Shown here piece by piece: positions 1 to 10,860 of a DNA stretch of 64,000 nt. A model generated the notes under the pieces. The model had not been told where the DNA came from, searched no databases, and worked only from the letters and a program-made list of their open reading frames with translations. Numbering within the stretch: position 1 is the stretch's first letter; every line of letters begins with the position of its first letter. This stretch comes from Sternotherus odoratus (Eukaryota > Chordata > Testudines > Kinosternidae): the NCBI GenBank assembly GCA_032164245.1, contig JAVMKO010000006.1, positions 7,145,001 to 7,209,000 of the forward strand, written 5' to 3'. The translations under genes and the position numbers were made by a program.

Positions 1-1875
1 GGCTCATTCCTGCCCCCTCCTGGACGTTTGGGAGAACTTGGAAGAGTTCTCCCCAGGAAAAGCGGATTACGATGAATTTTCTTTCAAATCTATCTCAACA
101 GTCGAGAATTTAGCTAAGCCTTAAACAGATTCCTTTTTTTTGCCTGGATGCAGCCTTTGGATTACGCAGCCGCTGTAATGAACTCAACGTGGTGGTTTCC
201 GATTTGGCCTTGTAGTGTTTGGCAAGAGGCCTTCGCCTGAATGTGGGCCCTGCTGAATCCAGATCTGATTCCTCTCACTTGGCACTGCTATTCCGCCTGC
301 TGATGGAAGCTTTAAAGAAATAATAATAATAAAAAACCCTTGTATCTGAAATGCTTCCAGAAAACATCAACGTGCTTTCAGGCTTCCATCTATTGTGCAA
401 GGCAAGCCTCTTAAGATTTAATATTTCAAAAACTGCAGTGCACCTGCTTGCAAGAAAAACTACCTTGTCACTTGATGACACATTGTGTTAAAACACTTAT
501 TTTTTATTTATTAGCTTCAGAATGAGGATTTCTCCTTCCCTCTAGCTTCTATATGGAATAACACTTCCTCCTAGAATTATAGCTCATGATAACACGATGC
601 ATTTACCGAGATGCCACAGTTCTCAGTCATTCACAAATGAACAACTTCTGTTTACGGTCAGAGCTTAAATGATTTTGGGTGATCCTGGCCTAGCCCTCAG
701 AGCATTGCATCCTGTTGTACAAAAGCACTGCTAACCCTCCCTTGGCATGCTTTGAAATTCTGCCGGTGCTCTCAAGGTCAAATTGATTAACCCTTGAGAT
801 TCAATACCCCGTGTCTAGCTGAAGAGGGCACTCCTGTTAGGTCAAAGTTGGTGCCACTCGGTTGCTACAACATACAGTTTGTTTTGCTGATTGGGGAGAG
901 CTTGAAAAAAAGGATCCGTCTCCAACTCAACAGGTGCCTTACAAAGCACTGGAATCCGACACGTTGCTGCGCATTGCGTGCGTCTCAAGTGGGGAAAGAA
1001 ATCTCCCCGTGCAAAAGTGCATTTCTGAGCACACGGCACCCTTTCACTTTGTGTCCAGGTGTTGGATCAAAGTGTGGCTGTATGATAACCACTAGCCAAT
1101 ATAAATATGCAGAAGTCACTTTGACGACATCACACTCTCCCTTTTACAATCCGCCACTGGCTCCTTCACTGCAAACAAACTACTTGTCTTTGCCTATAAG
1201 GCCCTTCTTAGCTTCGCCCTGCCCTACTTATCATCAGGCCACCAGCCTCAGTCTCTACTTTGCAGTTAATGCCAGCCTTCATTGCCAGTCAGTCCAATTC
1301 TCCCTCAAGTTCCTCCGCATTTTCTCCAGTGCATAAAGGGCAACCGGGAGGGGCGCGTTCCCTATAACTCTCCATAATATCACGACATCATCCTGCTTCA
1401 GATCCCACCTCCCCTCTGCTGCTAAAGAACCCTTGAGAACGATGGGCATTGCTGCCTTCTAATGCCAGATAGGATAATTTCGCTCTTGCCTTTTCTGCCC
1501 CACCAAGCACTGTCTCTTAGTACGTGTGTGTACAATGCCTGGCACAAAAGGCTGCTGAAAGGCAGATAAATATCTCAACTGTGTGTCCAAATTCCCATCT
1601 TCAGTGTTGCCACCACAAACAGCCGAGCCCAGCAGAATTCACCTGGGCTCGATATGCCCATCAGTAAGAGAGCGTTGGGCAGGTCTGTGTATATAGTGGA
1701 GGGATATTTTCCACACTCAAGCTTTGGAAGCAGGAACTCTCGGGGGCTTTACCTACTCCAGTTTAGAAAAGCTTCCTGTGGCTTTCAGGGACACTGGCGA
1801 GGGGACTGCTGGTGGTTGTTCATTTGAATGCTTCCTACCCAGCAATTGCCATGGAATCACCTCCCAATCTTGGAT
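1..1875. other. unassigned non-coding sequence
   Basis: No repeat family, RNA gene or exon is recognised here. A 180-codon open frame on the plus strand at 794-1336 has low-complexity composition, no domain that I recognise and an overlapping frame of similar quality, so I treat it as chance. The base composition is ordinary and mixed. Confidence 0.5.
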
Positions 1876-2130
1876 ACCATAGAGTTTAAGGCCAGAAGGG
1901 AACTGCAGACCATTGAGCCTGACCTGTGTATCAGACCATCCAGACACTCCCACACAACAGCCAACAACCAAAATACTATACTATTAGACCAACGTGTTAA
2001 ATCCCTCAGAAGACTAACACAGTCGGCAAACAGGAAGGACTGAGGTGCACCAATACCTAAGGCCCCTCCAGTGGCAGGGAATTGATTAAATGGGATACAC
2101 CCGGATGATCCAAGCAAGTGACCTGCACTG
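1876..2130 (-). mobile_element. CR1 LINE 3' fragment
   Basis: The plus strand reads agagtttaaggccagaagg followed by a diverged attgagcctgacctgtgta. Its complement is the common CR1 3' end, in which a 'tcattctgg/ccttaaactctatga' type sequence ends the element. Only the 3' non-coding part is present, and it is strongly diverged. The left edge is fairly clear; the right edge, toward the neighbouring SINE, is uncertain. Confidence 0.5.
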
Positions 2131-2137
2131 GAGAATA

Positions 2138-2292
2138 TTGATTCCCTTTGAGGTAGAAGAGTTCTTTTACATTTGGAGATCTAAGTCCACAAGGAGACTT
2201 ACCCAGGATCACCGCAGGAGTCCATACAAAGCTAGGAACTGAACCCCGAGCTCCCAAGTTCCAAGCTAAAGCTCTAACCACCAGGCCATTCT
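2138..2292 (-). mobile_element. MIR-like SINE fragment
   Basis: The order of landmarks matches a MIR/CORE-SINE read on the minus strand: a degenerate 'acttacccaggatcac' block (compare gacttgcccaaggtcac), then 'ggaactgaacccc' and 'gctctaaccaccaggccatt'. These elements are old pol III SINEs shared by amniotes. The family name is by resemblance only. Confidence 0.5.
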
Positions 2293-2344
2293 TCCTCTAG
2301 AGTTACAAGCCTCTTCTAGAAGTTGAGCTCTGGTGACACACTCT

Positions 2345-2584
2345 GAGTACATCTACACTGCAGTTAGACACCCAATGGCTGGCATGTGGCAGCTGACTCA
2401 GATTCATGGAGCTTGGGCTAGGGGTGGTTTGATTGTGGTGTCAATGTTTGTGCGCGGGCTGTGGGGGAGGATCCCAGAGTTCAGACTCCAGCCCGCATGT
2501 CTACACCACAATTAAGCAACCCCTCAGCCCAAGTCAGCTGGCATGGGCCAGCTGCGGGTTTTTAATTGCAGTGTAGACATACTG
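2345..2584. mobile_element. non-autonomous DNA element with terminal inverted repeats
   Basis: The left end reads tacatctacactgcagtta and the right end taattgcagtgtagacatac. They are inverted repeats of one another with few mismatches. A second inner inverted pair surrounds 'cagctgactcag' and 'cagctggcatgggccagctg', and the middle holds 'tgtctacaccacaatt'. The element is about 240 bp with no coding capacity. This folded layout is typical of a high-copy turtle MITE. The superfamily is not clear because no convincing target-site duplication is seen. Confidence 0.6.
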
Positions 2585-2589
2585 AAGAG

Positions 2590-3386
2590 GCCTGGGTATG
2601 CTCATGTTTCTGCACTAAGTCCTGTTTTGGTGTGATTTGCCCTTGTGATATATACGAATAGGGATTATAATGGGAACAATACCCTTACTTTTACCGGAGA
2701 CTTATGCTGGGGGGAGGGGTGGATGGCACTATGGGGTGCAAGTCAAGAGCACTAAGCCGCCTGTTCTCTGACTTCTAAACAGGTTATTGAGTAATCTGAG
2801 AACTTAAGACACTTTGTCAATATTTAGCCTGCCTGCATATAACACAGCAGCCTTAGTAAATTAGGCTCTGCACTGCAAGTGGCAAGCAACGCCTGATTGT
2901 TCCAATCAAGCCTTGCCAAACTTTCTAATTTATGCAGAGTACATCTGCTGTGCTGGCTAGCAAATTGGCTACTCACTGGAATGTTTAACTCTATTGATTG
3001 CTGGTTAATTAGCAACACCCTCGAGAACAAATCCAATCCACTCTGATACTTGATTTCCCATAACACGATGGTGCAGCTAAAGGTAACCAGTCAGATTCTG
3101 GCTAATGGAGGGAAAGGGGCGTGACTGTCTGATCCTGCCACATGGGCGCACATGAACTCTCCTCCCATTGGCCAAAGCTTTTCCACTGGAAAAATCCCCT
3201 CGTAATCAAGACCCACTCTTATTGTGCCCTAAACCGGTCCTACCCACAGACCTCAGCACACTATTTTCGCTAGGAGTAAGAGTGATTACAGGAAAATTCG
3301 TTGGGCCAGGCATCTACATAAGTACATATTGGTGAGCACTCACTTGATTTGGGAGTTTGCTTTCCTAGATGAAATTGTGGGAGTTA
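2590..3386. other. unassigned non-coding sequence
   Basis: Nothing is recognised between the MITE and the hAT element. Confidence 0.4.
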
Positions 3387-3394
3387 GTACAGAC

Positions 3395-4138
3395 CAGTGG
3401 TTCCCAAACTTTAACAATCTGTGAACCCCTTTCACTAAAATGTCAAGTCTGATGAACTCCCCTCCCCCCAAAAATGAATATTTCCAGGGATTTTCTCCTT
3501 TGAGTATAAATTATAAAAGCATTGATCTTGGAAATATACAATTTGTTTTGATTACATGCTTTTTATACAGTAATTATTATTAATTATTTATCATTACAGT
3601 ATTTGTATTACATTATGAAAATGGCAACACACTTCCAAGATCTCACTTTGGTAGCTTGTATCACTTTGAATAAGTCTGTTATAAGCCAAAGCTCTTATGT
3701 TTCATTGAGGATTATCAGATGTGAAAGAACATGAAAGTATTTAAGACGCCAACTCAAAGAGTTCCTCCTGCACAAGCATTCAGGTCTTGAGCAGTCCACC
3801 AAGCAAACAATGCACGTTGCAACAAAGCTTAAACTTGTTCTTCATAACAATTTTAAAAACAATACTTGCTGCCTATTTAATTTTTAAAACAGCAAAAAAT
3901 ATCCACCTCCCTTTCCATTTCTTATAATGAGTCTTGAAGTTTGAACCTCAGTGTGACAGAGATGCTTGCTTTGATCTGCTTAGGTCTTGGGAGTCCAGGG
4001 GCTCCAGGCTGCTGGCCCCGTGCTGCCCCGGGTCCCTAGGAACAGCTCTGTCCACCATTAGGGGATTTTTCCCCGACAACCCCCTGTAACACTTTATGAA
4101 CCCCCAGGGGTTCACTAACTCCAGTTTGGGAACCACTG
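3395..4138. mobile_element. hAT-type non-autonomous transposon, complete
   Basis: The element begins CAGTGGTTCCCAAACTTT and ends AGTTTGGGAACCACTG, perfect inverted termini of the CAGNGGTTC...class used by hAT (Charlie-like) transposons. It is flanked on both sides by the 8-bp duplication GTACAGAC (3387-3394 and 4139-4146), the hallmark hAT target duplication. The interior of 744 bp is AT-rich at 3470-3900 and GC-rich at 3990-4060, and shows no transposase frame, so this is a deletion derivative or MITE mobilised by a partner element. Confidence 0.85.
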
Positions 4139-4349
4139 GTACAGACCCTGGCTTGACTGGTAGGCCAGTGCATCTCTTGGATGTCAGAGGAATGCACTTC
4201 AGCCAAAGCTTCTGGTTGATCTTAGTTCTACAGGATATTCCAAGACTCCTTTGTAGTAGCAGCAAGCTTGGCCACTGAATGCAAACCGTGTTTAAGATGG
4301 GTTTCCTCTAAACCCGGAGTAGTCCTGAGTTACCCCCTAAATCTCCGAA

Positions 4350-4420
4350 TGGGCCTTATCCAAAACCCATTGAAGTCAATGGGAATCTTTGCAATTACTT
4401 CAGCTGGCTTTGAATCAGGC
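4350..4420. repeat. short interspersed repeat with 'attgaagtcaatgg' core
   Basis: The segment holds gggccttatccaaaaccc followed by attgaagtcaatgggaa and a degenerate return arm ggctttgaatcagg. The same core recurs near 42060, 55608, 44720 and 62115. It resembles the short palindromic repeats that are abundant in bird, crocodile and turtle DNA. Confidence 0.4.
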
Positions 4421-4424
4421 GCTG

Positions 4425-6150
4425 TATGTTCAAACAATAATGGGGGGAAAAATCTCATCTCCTGCCTTATCAATCTTGCTTTTGAATAGATACCATGATT
4501 CTTCTCTTCTTAGAATGATTGTATCCCAATTACTGCATATTTTCAGTGTGAAGCTATGAATCATAATTCAGACTATGACAGCCCTGGTTCCCTCTGTAAT
4601 GGGAACTTATTACAACTATAGCTGTATAATTTGGCTGTTAACGAACCATAACCCATGTTTCTGCTGCAGTGATTTATGATTTAGTTGTATGGGCCTTTTC
4701 AGAATACTATCAGATTTAAGATTTTATGTGATCTTTCAGAACGTTACCAAATTTCATTTTTCACACATATCTTAGTGGCTTTTCTGTTATTAGACTTTGC
4801 TGCAACATCAATCATTTGAAGTTTAAACACTGGCTTTACAGTTTATCAGATCAGAAGTAAAAAGGCAGAGAAAACAGGCTCATTCTGAATGAATGAGCAT
4901 GGTCATCTGTTTCTTATAACCAACAACTAAACACTACATAAATGGAAAGCTTTTCTCTGGCTGTATGAGGACATAACAAAGGGTCATAAAATTTATAAAT
5001 CTATCAAACTATGCAAGCAGTGGCACAGACTTGTTTACTGAAAAATCACAAGTGGCTTTAACAGCTAGAACTCATGGAAGGTTCAGTCTAATTAATGAAG
5101 TTGTGTGTGAACCTATTTGAATAAATGTTTAAGTAAAAAAAAAAGATCCATTTCTAGTTATAAAGAGAATTATAACCACAGTAATAATAATAATATATAA
5201 GCAATGTGTATAGCATGAACAACATATATAAATCAAACTGACAGTCCTAAGATCTGCAGTGAACAAGGTCTGGGAAAGTTCCCTAGCTGCCAACTATGGA
5301 GTCCTAGGAGGGACAAAACAGACCAGAAGGCCGTGGGCTAAACTTATTTTGGTTTATGCTGTTCTTTGCAAGATAAATCCATGAGCTAAAAACAGATGAC
5401 ATTTATTTGTACTCCAGAAGAGGCACTTAAAACACTGGTAAGACTTTGACCTAACCAAACAAAAATCGAGCAAGATTGAAATGTAGCATGCTGTGTCCTC
5501 CAATGCCGAGACATAATGGGACACATGAAGAAAGTGACTAAGGGATACCCCATTGTTCCCAAGTGGTGGGAAGACATACAAGGTCAGAGCCTCAGCTTCT
5601 GTAAATGGAGACAAATTAGCTATATTGAGTAGGTGGCTCATAGTACATTTCAGCCTTCATTGTGAAGTTCGTCACTTGTATTGAATGGTGTTCCAGCTGC
5701 ACTGCCTTTCTTAATTTCTGGTTTGGTGGGGGAGTTTCCTTGTTTGAGAGAACCTGCAAACATGAAATTTGGAGACTTGCCTACCTTTCGTGGGCATTTG
5801 CAAAGTACTTTGAGGCTGGAAAGTGCTCCAGAAGTGATACAAATAATAACGGACAAGAAGAGATCTTATTAGAGGTGAATGTACGGACTAAAATTTGTCT
5901 GATCCTGCATCAGAGGACTTGCAGGGGAATTCATGATCAACCTGTATCACATGCTTTTAAAATGTGTGCAGTGTCCCCCTCTAGTCCCTATAGAAGATAA
6001 TAGCCCGCTACTGCTGTCAAGGTAATCAAACTATTCGTTTAGCTTTGGTGCTGAAGGTCCTTGTTTTAATTTATAGGCTAGTGTCCCAAAAGGATGCTAG
6101 GTTCCACTGGGAGCTGAGGGAACGGAGTACCTGGCAGGATCTGGCCCCAA
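4425..6150. other. unassigned AT-rich sequence
   Basis: No gene or repeat family is recognised. The stretch has a short A-run near 5136 and a taataataataatatataa run near 5181. Confidence 0.4.
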
Positions 6151-6161
6151 GGACTGGATGG

Positions 6162-6866
6162 TGTAGTGGGGTGACTGCCCCACTCCAGTGGAGAAGGTTT
6201 AAAACATCCCTGGGAAGGGCTATGACTGGGGGCAAGCAGCTCCCAGGCTGAGTAGGGAAAGCTGGGCTGATTGGGAAGCAGGCTCAGCTAGGTGGCCACA
6301 CCCCAAACAGACCAGGCCCTTATAAAAGGGCTGAGGGGCAGGGGCCTGACAGAGAGAATAGTCTCCTCTGCTGCTAGGAGCTTAAGGTACCTAACATAAA
6401 GCAGGGCTGGGGCAAGGCAAGAGGAGCTGGGGGAGCTCCTGCCTAGAAACCCCCAGGCTGCAGGGCCTGGGTGAAGGCCCAACAAAGGGGTACTGAGGTT
6501 GCAGGGGGCAGCCCAAGGCTCTAGAGGTAGAAGCAGCAGGCCAAGCGCCCCTTGCCTGTGATGAGTGGCAATTATACTGCAGTCTGCCCCAGAGAACGGG
6601 GGCAAGTGGTGACTGGCAGTTGCCTAGACTGAGGCAAGATGGGGCTAGAGGGTGGGGGTTCCCCAGGGAGGGGAGACCCTAAGAACTGAGGGGGTACTGC
6701 AGGGGTGTAGCACCCTTGGTAAGAGGGCACCAGGGTCCAGGGAGGGACTCCGGGCCAGTGAAGCAAGCAGGACATCGGCCTGCAGAGGGCGCTCGGGACG
6801 CTGGTGAGCTAATTCCCGGACGGACCAGCAGGAGGCACCGCAGGGGTGAGTCGCCGCCCCGCTACA
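6162..6866 (+). mobile_element. solo LTR of a retrovirus-like element (LTR family A, copy 1)
   Basis: The element starts TGTAGTGGGGTGACTGCCCC and ends GCCGCCCCGCTACA, giving the TG...CA ends of an LTR. It is flanked by an exact 5-bp duplication GATGG (6157-6161 and 6867-6871). A TATA-like box ttataaaagg lies near 6320. No primer-binding site, gag or pol follows, so it is a solo LTR left by recombination between the two ends of a provirus. The same family occurs at 31275-31939 (minus) and 52699-53348 (plus). Family assignment (ERV versus other LTR class) cannot be made from the LTR alone; the 5-bp duplication fits either ERV2/3-like or gypsy-type integration. Confidence 0.8.
6779..6838 (+). 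promoter_or_regulatory. two CTCF-like motifs in the solo LTR
   Basis: CCTGCAGAGGGCGC (6779-6792) and CCAGCAGGAGGCAC (6825-6838) each match the CTCF core CCASYAGRKGGCRS at 13 of 14 positions by eye. They lie 46 bp apart. The same pair is present at the same spacing in the copy at 53261-53320. Binding is inferred, not shown. Confidence 0.45.
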
Positions 6867-7409
6867 GATGGCTGTCTGCTCCGGATAATTGGATGGGTCA
6901 GGCAGGCAGGCACCTCTTGCTCAGGATTATAGTCGTAATGCAACTATGCTGGAACAGACCACAATGGGACCAGGCTGATACTGAGGGACTGAACCGCTCA
7001 GTGACACTGCAATGAGTCCAGAAATGAGACGTCAGAGGCTTGGTGACTTTCCTTCAAAGAAGCTCATGGAGACATGTGGAGCGTGGCTTGAATGCACGTC
7101 CTTGCTCCTACTCTGCGGCATGAGAACCGTAGTTACATTCTCAGATTGCCAGGGAAGCCGCCAGCACGCACCATCTATGGCAGCATAAACACAGAGAGCG
7201 GAGGTAAATAAATGTTTCTCTGCCCATGCTCCCTCACGCAGCCATGAAGAAACCTTAGTAATCAGACATCTGCCAGGGAGCAGCAGGGATGGACCAGAAG
7301 GGGCTGCAGGGACTCTGCTTCCTTCCCCACGTGCCAAAGATTGGGACCCACTATGGAAAAGGCATTTCTCTGCATAGGCACCCTGGGACACCCGCTACCC
7401 CATGTGACA

Positions 7410-8400
7410 CCCTGTAGTCCACGTTCACCCCTTTTAAATGGTTAGGGTATGTTTTGTATAAAGTATGCCCTGTGAGGTATCATTTGAAAGCTCAAGCTGC
7501 TGAACATCACTGTCCTATTAAGATGTGTGTAGTCAGATTAGGATATTTTGCTATATGATAGTTACTGAAGTATATTGTCATTCTGGGTGGGACCCGCAAA
7601 CTATTTTCTTCGAAACAAAGGCACACTAGCAAGGTGCTAACGAACCATTGCTGGTTTAATTGGACATTCACCAGCAAAGGGGGAGTTGTGAATAAGAAAT
7701 TCACCGTTCATTTGAAATACAGCTTGGAGCTCACCTATGTAATTGGCAGCCGTTAGCCCAACCCCATGGCTGGGGCAGACAACCATCACAGTGAGGCTCA
7801 AGCCCTCTGGGTGGGGCAGCAGTCTGTAGGCAGCAGTCTGGATGGGGTAGGCAGCAAGCATGGGCAAGCTCAGTCCTCTGGACAGGGCAGAGCAAAAGCT
7901 GCAACATTTTGGCATTGAACTAAGGGGAGTGGTCCCCGGCTGAAAGGAAATCAAGACTGTGAACTCAGAACTGTGAATTGTCTGCAGCATCTGTGGTGCT
8001 GAGAAAAATATTTCTATAAAACCTATTTAGCTTGGTAAAGTTTAGGAATTAGCTTGCGGTTTCTCTCTGTTTCTTTTGTAACCAGTTCTGACTCTTATGC
8101 CTTACCACTTATAATCACTTAAAATCTATCTTTCTCGAGTTAATAAACTTGTTTTGTTGTTTTCTCTAAATCAGCATGTTTGATAGAAGAGTTGGGGGAA
8201 ATCTCTACTTGGGCTGGTGCATAGTTATTACCCATTGTTAAAATGATGGACAATATATGAGCTTGTGCTGTCCAATGGGCTACTGAACAGAACAAGACAC
8301 ACATTTCTGGGGATCAAGGCTGAGACTGAGGGATATGTGAGTGTTGCCCTCTGTGTAATTCATGGATGGCTGTGCATAGCAATCATGTATTTAGCTGGAA
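7410..8400 (+). repeat. unassigned dispersed repeat of turtle type
   Basis: The stretch contains 'tatgccctgtgaggtatcat', 'tttgaaagctcaagctgctg', 'cacttaaaatctatctttct', 'ttaataaacttgttttgttg' and 'tatgagcttgtgctgtccaa', which I associate with a high-copy repeat seen in turtle sequence. It has an AATAAA (near 8144) and no reading frame. I cannot see terminal repeats or a target duplication, so its class is open and the ends are approximate. Confidence 0.4.
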
Positions 8401-8540
8401 ATTATTTTACATGGTAGTGGCTATTAGCTGCAAAGGAATGTTAGATTTTATTTTTAGACAAGCAAAGGAAACATTTTGCTGGCTTGGTAGCTGGCTGCAT
8501 ACTGTTGAGCATGAGGATTGGGTTCATATTCCAGACTTGG

Positions 8541-8755
8541 CCTCGTCCGATGGGGGGATAATTTAGTGGTTTGAGCATTGGCCTGCTAAACCCAGGGTTG
8601 TGAGTTCAATCCTTGAGGGGGCCATTTAGGGATCTTGGGCAAAAATCTGTTGGATGATTTAGTTGGGGATTGGTCCTGCTTTGAGCAGGGGATTGGACTA
8701 GATGACCTCCTGAGGTCCCTTCCAACCCTGATAGTCTATGATTCTATATGAACAG
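8541..8755 (+). mobile_element. tRNA-derived SINE with CR1-type tail (turtle pol III SINE)
   Basis: The 5' part is tRNA-like: an A-box-like stretch 'taatttagtggtttgag' (compare TAGCTCAGTGG) and a B box 'gggttgtgagttcaatcc' (compare GGTTCGANTCC). A linker 'gggggccatttagggatct' follows, and then a tail 'gattggtcctgctttgagca' through 'ttccaaccctgatag' and 'ctatgattctat'. The tail is nearly identical to the last 90 bp of the CR1 at 9566-10003. This matches the known turtle SINE design, a tRNA head with a tail borrowed from CR1 so that the CR1 reverse transcriptase can prime on it. The mutated A box suggests that this copy is inactive. Confidence 0.85.
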
Positions 8756-9194
8756 AGGGAAACAGGGGTTATTAGCCTTGTCCAACCAAACATGTGATAA
8801 CTGAGCCAGGCATGACATTAATTGCACCCCAAAGACAACTCACGTCAGCCTTTCTAGCCAGAGAACAATTGTCACAATGTGAGGCACGTGTCTGCAGCTG
8901 CAAGAGGGAAAACCCATCTTGAGGTCCTCCAAGAAATAAGAAGCTTGACCCAGACCTCTTGAATTTTATCCATCTGGGCTAGAGGCTCTCAACCATTGCA
9001 GAACTCAGAGGGGAGAAAATGAGCAATATTTCTATTGATGTGAGGCTGGGGAGTGCAGGAGAGATTGGTGGTACAATCCAGCACATCATCATTATTCCCT
9101 GCTTAGTAGCTACCAGCAGACCCTCTAACGCACGAGGGCAGGAAACCAAATTAGCCCTCAATCAATAAATCAGAAGACCTAATCTGACAAATCT

Positions 9195-9565
9195 ACACAA
9201 TGGACAGACTGGAAGCAGTATCTTGCAAGATTTCAAATGGCAAACTCCACAAAGAAACAGGAGGTATCTTTTTAAATTCATGCTATGGGGAAGTAGGCAG
9301 AGAAGATCTTTACATCCTTTGACTTCACTGAAGATGGTCACAAAGATGACCGAGAAAGGGTTCTGGCTCTGTTTGATGCATACTTCATATCCCAGAGAAA
9401 TGCGGTTTATGAAAGAATAGGTCCATCAGAGAATTCAAGAACCATTGGATAATGCTGACTGTTTTGTAAGAGCTCTGCATACATTGCTGGGAATGCAAAA
9501 CATGAAAATATTAGAGACAGGCTGGTTATTGGGTTAACAGATAAAATCCTTTCACAGCAGCTATG
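9195..9565 (+). pseudogene. Ty3/gypsy gag (capsid) relic, 5' part
   Basis: The start is near an ATG at 9200. In shifting frames the stretch encodes a capsid-like segment with motifs such as GHKDDRERVLALFDAYF (about 9334-9390) and QRNAVYER. These are typical of the gag of chromovirus-like gypsy elements of vertebrates. Frameshifts and stops break it. A CR1 then interrupts the frame at about 9566, and the gag continues after 10003. In an intact element this protein forms the intracellular particle that carries the RNA. The left LTR and leader are not recognised in 8760-9194. Confidence 0.65.
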
Positions 9566-10003
9566 ACTGAGCTGGAGCACGACTTATGAGGAGCAGCTGA
9601 GGGAACTGGGATTGTTTAGTTTTCAGAAGAGAAGAACGGGGGGCAGGGGGAAGGGGGACACTTGATAGCTGCTTTCAACTACCTGAAAGGGGGTTCCAAA
9701 GAGGATGGATCTAGACTGTTCTCAGTGGTACCAGATGACAGAATAAGGAGTAATGGTCTCAAGTTGCAGTGGAGGAGGTTTAGGTTGGATATTAGGAAAA
9801 ATGTTTTCACTAGGAGGGTGGTGAAGCACTGGAATGGGTTACCTTGGGAGGTGGTGGAATCTCCTTCCTTAGAAGTTTTTAAGGTCAGGCTTGACAAAGC
9901 CCTGGATGGGATGATTTAGTTGGGGTTGGTCCTGCTTTAGCAGTGGGTTGGACTAGATGACCTCCTGAGGTCCCTTCCAGCCCTGATATTCTATGATTCT
10001 ATG
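9566..10003 (+). mobile_element. CR1 LINE 3' end inserted in the gypsy gag
   Basis: A 5'-truncated CR1. The open frame at 9662-9919 is the C-terminal 85 residues of CR1 ORF2 (motifs [46 protein letters not shown]), the region after the reverse transcriptase. It ends in a stop, and then comes the 3' UTR with 'ggactagatgacctcctgag' and the terminal ATTCTATG repeats (9989-10003), which are the CR1 hallmark. ORF2 is otherwise missing, so the copy is dead. The element sits between the two halves of the gypsy gag and is therefore younger than it. Confidence 0.9.
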
Positions 10004-10415
10004 AAATATTTAACCTTAACCACATCTGTACAGAGAGCAAAGCATCTGATCTGGCGAGACAGAAAAACCTAGAGCAATTTGACAGACTTGAAAACCCCCA
10101 AACTAGCTTTGAAACTGTAAACAGACATTTGAGTGTTAAAAGTCATTGTCATAAAACCCCTAAAGCAAGGAGAAAGACCTCTTGAGCTGAGAGACAAATT
10201 CCAAACATGCAACAAGGTGTAGAAAAAGTCACATCTCAAGAGATGATGCATGTCCAGCCAGAGGCACATGGTGTACTAAATACATGAAATATGGACATTT
10301 ACAGGTGTTTGGCTGCACTAAAGCAGCCAGGGAGTTGGAGACTAATATTACAGACAACCAAGAGCCCTTGTTTCTGGAAGCTATTAATTGTGATGACATA
10401 GAGTTTGCCTAGAGA
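10004..10415 (+). pseudogene. Ty3/gypsy gag 3' part with degenerate zinc knuckle
   Basis: The sequence resumes the gag after the CR1. Around 10240-10320 it reads, with frame changes, DDACPARGTWC and MKYGH, remnants of a CCHC zinc knuckle in which one cysteine is replaced (TGT to TAC type change). In gypsy elements the knuckle binds the genomic RNA. Several stops show that the frame is dead. It leads directly into the protease. Confidence 0.55.
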
Positions 10416-10860
10416 GTGAAACTGAATATTCACAGCAAGACTACTGACTTTAAATTTGACTCAGGAGCTGATGTCATAACCCCCTCAGAAGAAATTTACA
10501 ATCACCTTCAACCCCTCACACAGCTGAAGTCATCTGACACAACTCTGACTAGCCTTGGAGGTATTCTGAATTGTATGGGCCAGTTCACCATAGAAACAAG
10601 TCACAAAGATAAAAGCCATGCATTCAGAGTGTATGTAATGAAAGGACCACAGACTAATAACCTCAGCTGCAGCATGGCAGCCATGATGGGTTCAGTGAGA
10701 AAGGTGGAAGAGCTCAATGGAATATTTGGTGATATATGAGTTTTGAAAGAAGATCCAGTAGAAATAACGCTGAGACAATGCTGAACCATATAGTGTACAT
10801 ACACCTTGCAGGATTTCTATCCCATTACTTCATAAGTGGAAACTGAGTAAAAGAAAATGA
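10416..10860 (+). pseudogene. Ty3/gypsy aspartic protease and pol linker relic
   Basis: The open frame at 10416-10739 encodes a retropepsin-like domain: the catalytic motif FDSGADV (residues 14-20, with D-S-G as active-site triplet) and a later segment LSCSMAAMMGSV that corresponds to the C-terminal 'LLxRxxAxxMG' block of gypsy proteases. After a stop at 10737-10739 the same sense can be followed through 'cgctgagacaatgctgaacc' and 'tgcaggatttctatccc', the linker to the reverse transcriptase (short matches such as VEITLR). The homology stops near 10865, where the next piece lies in reverse orientation. In the intact element the protease cuts the gag-pol polyprotein. Confidence 0.7.

Noticed and set aside
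794..1336. 180-codon plus-strand open frame
   Set aside because: No domain, Ser/Pro/Leu-rich composition, competing overlapping frames, and no splice or promoter context. Such length is possible by chance in 64 kb.
8541..8620. Functional tRNA gene
   Set aside because: A and B boxes are present, but there is no cloverleaf, the A box is mutated and a CR1-type tail follows. It is a SINE head.
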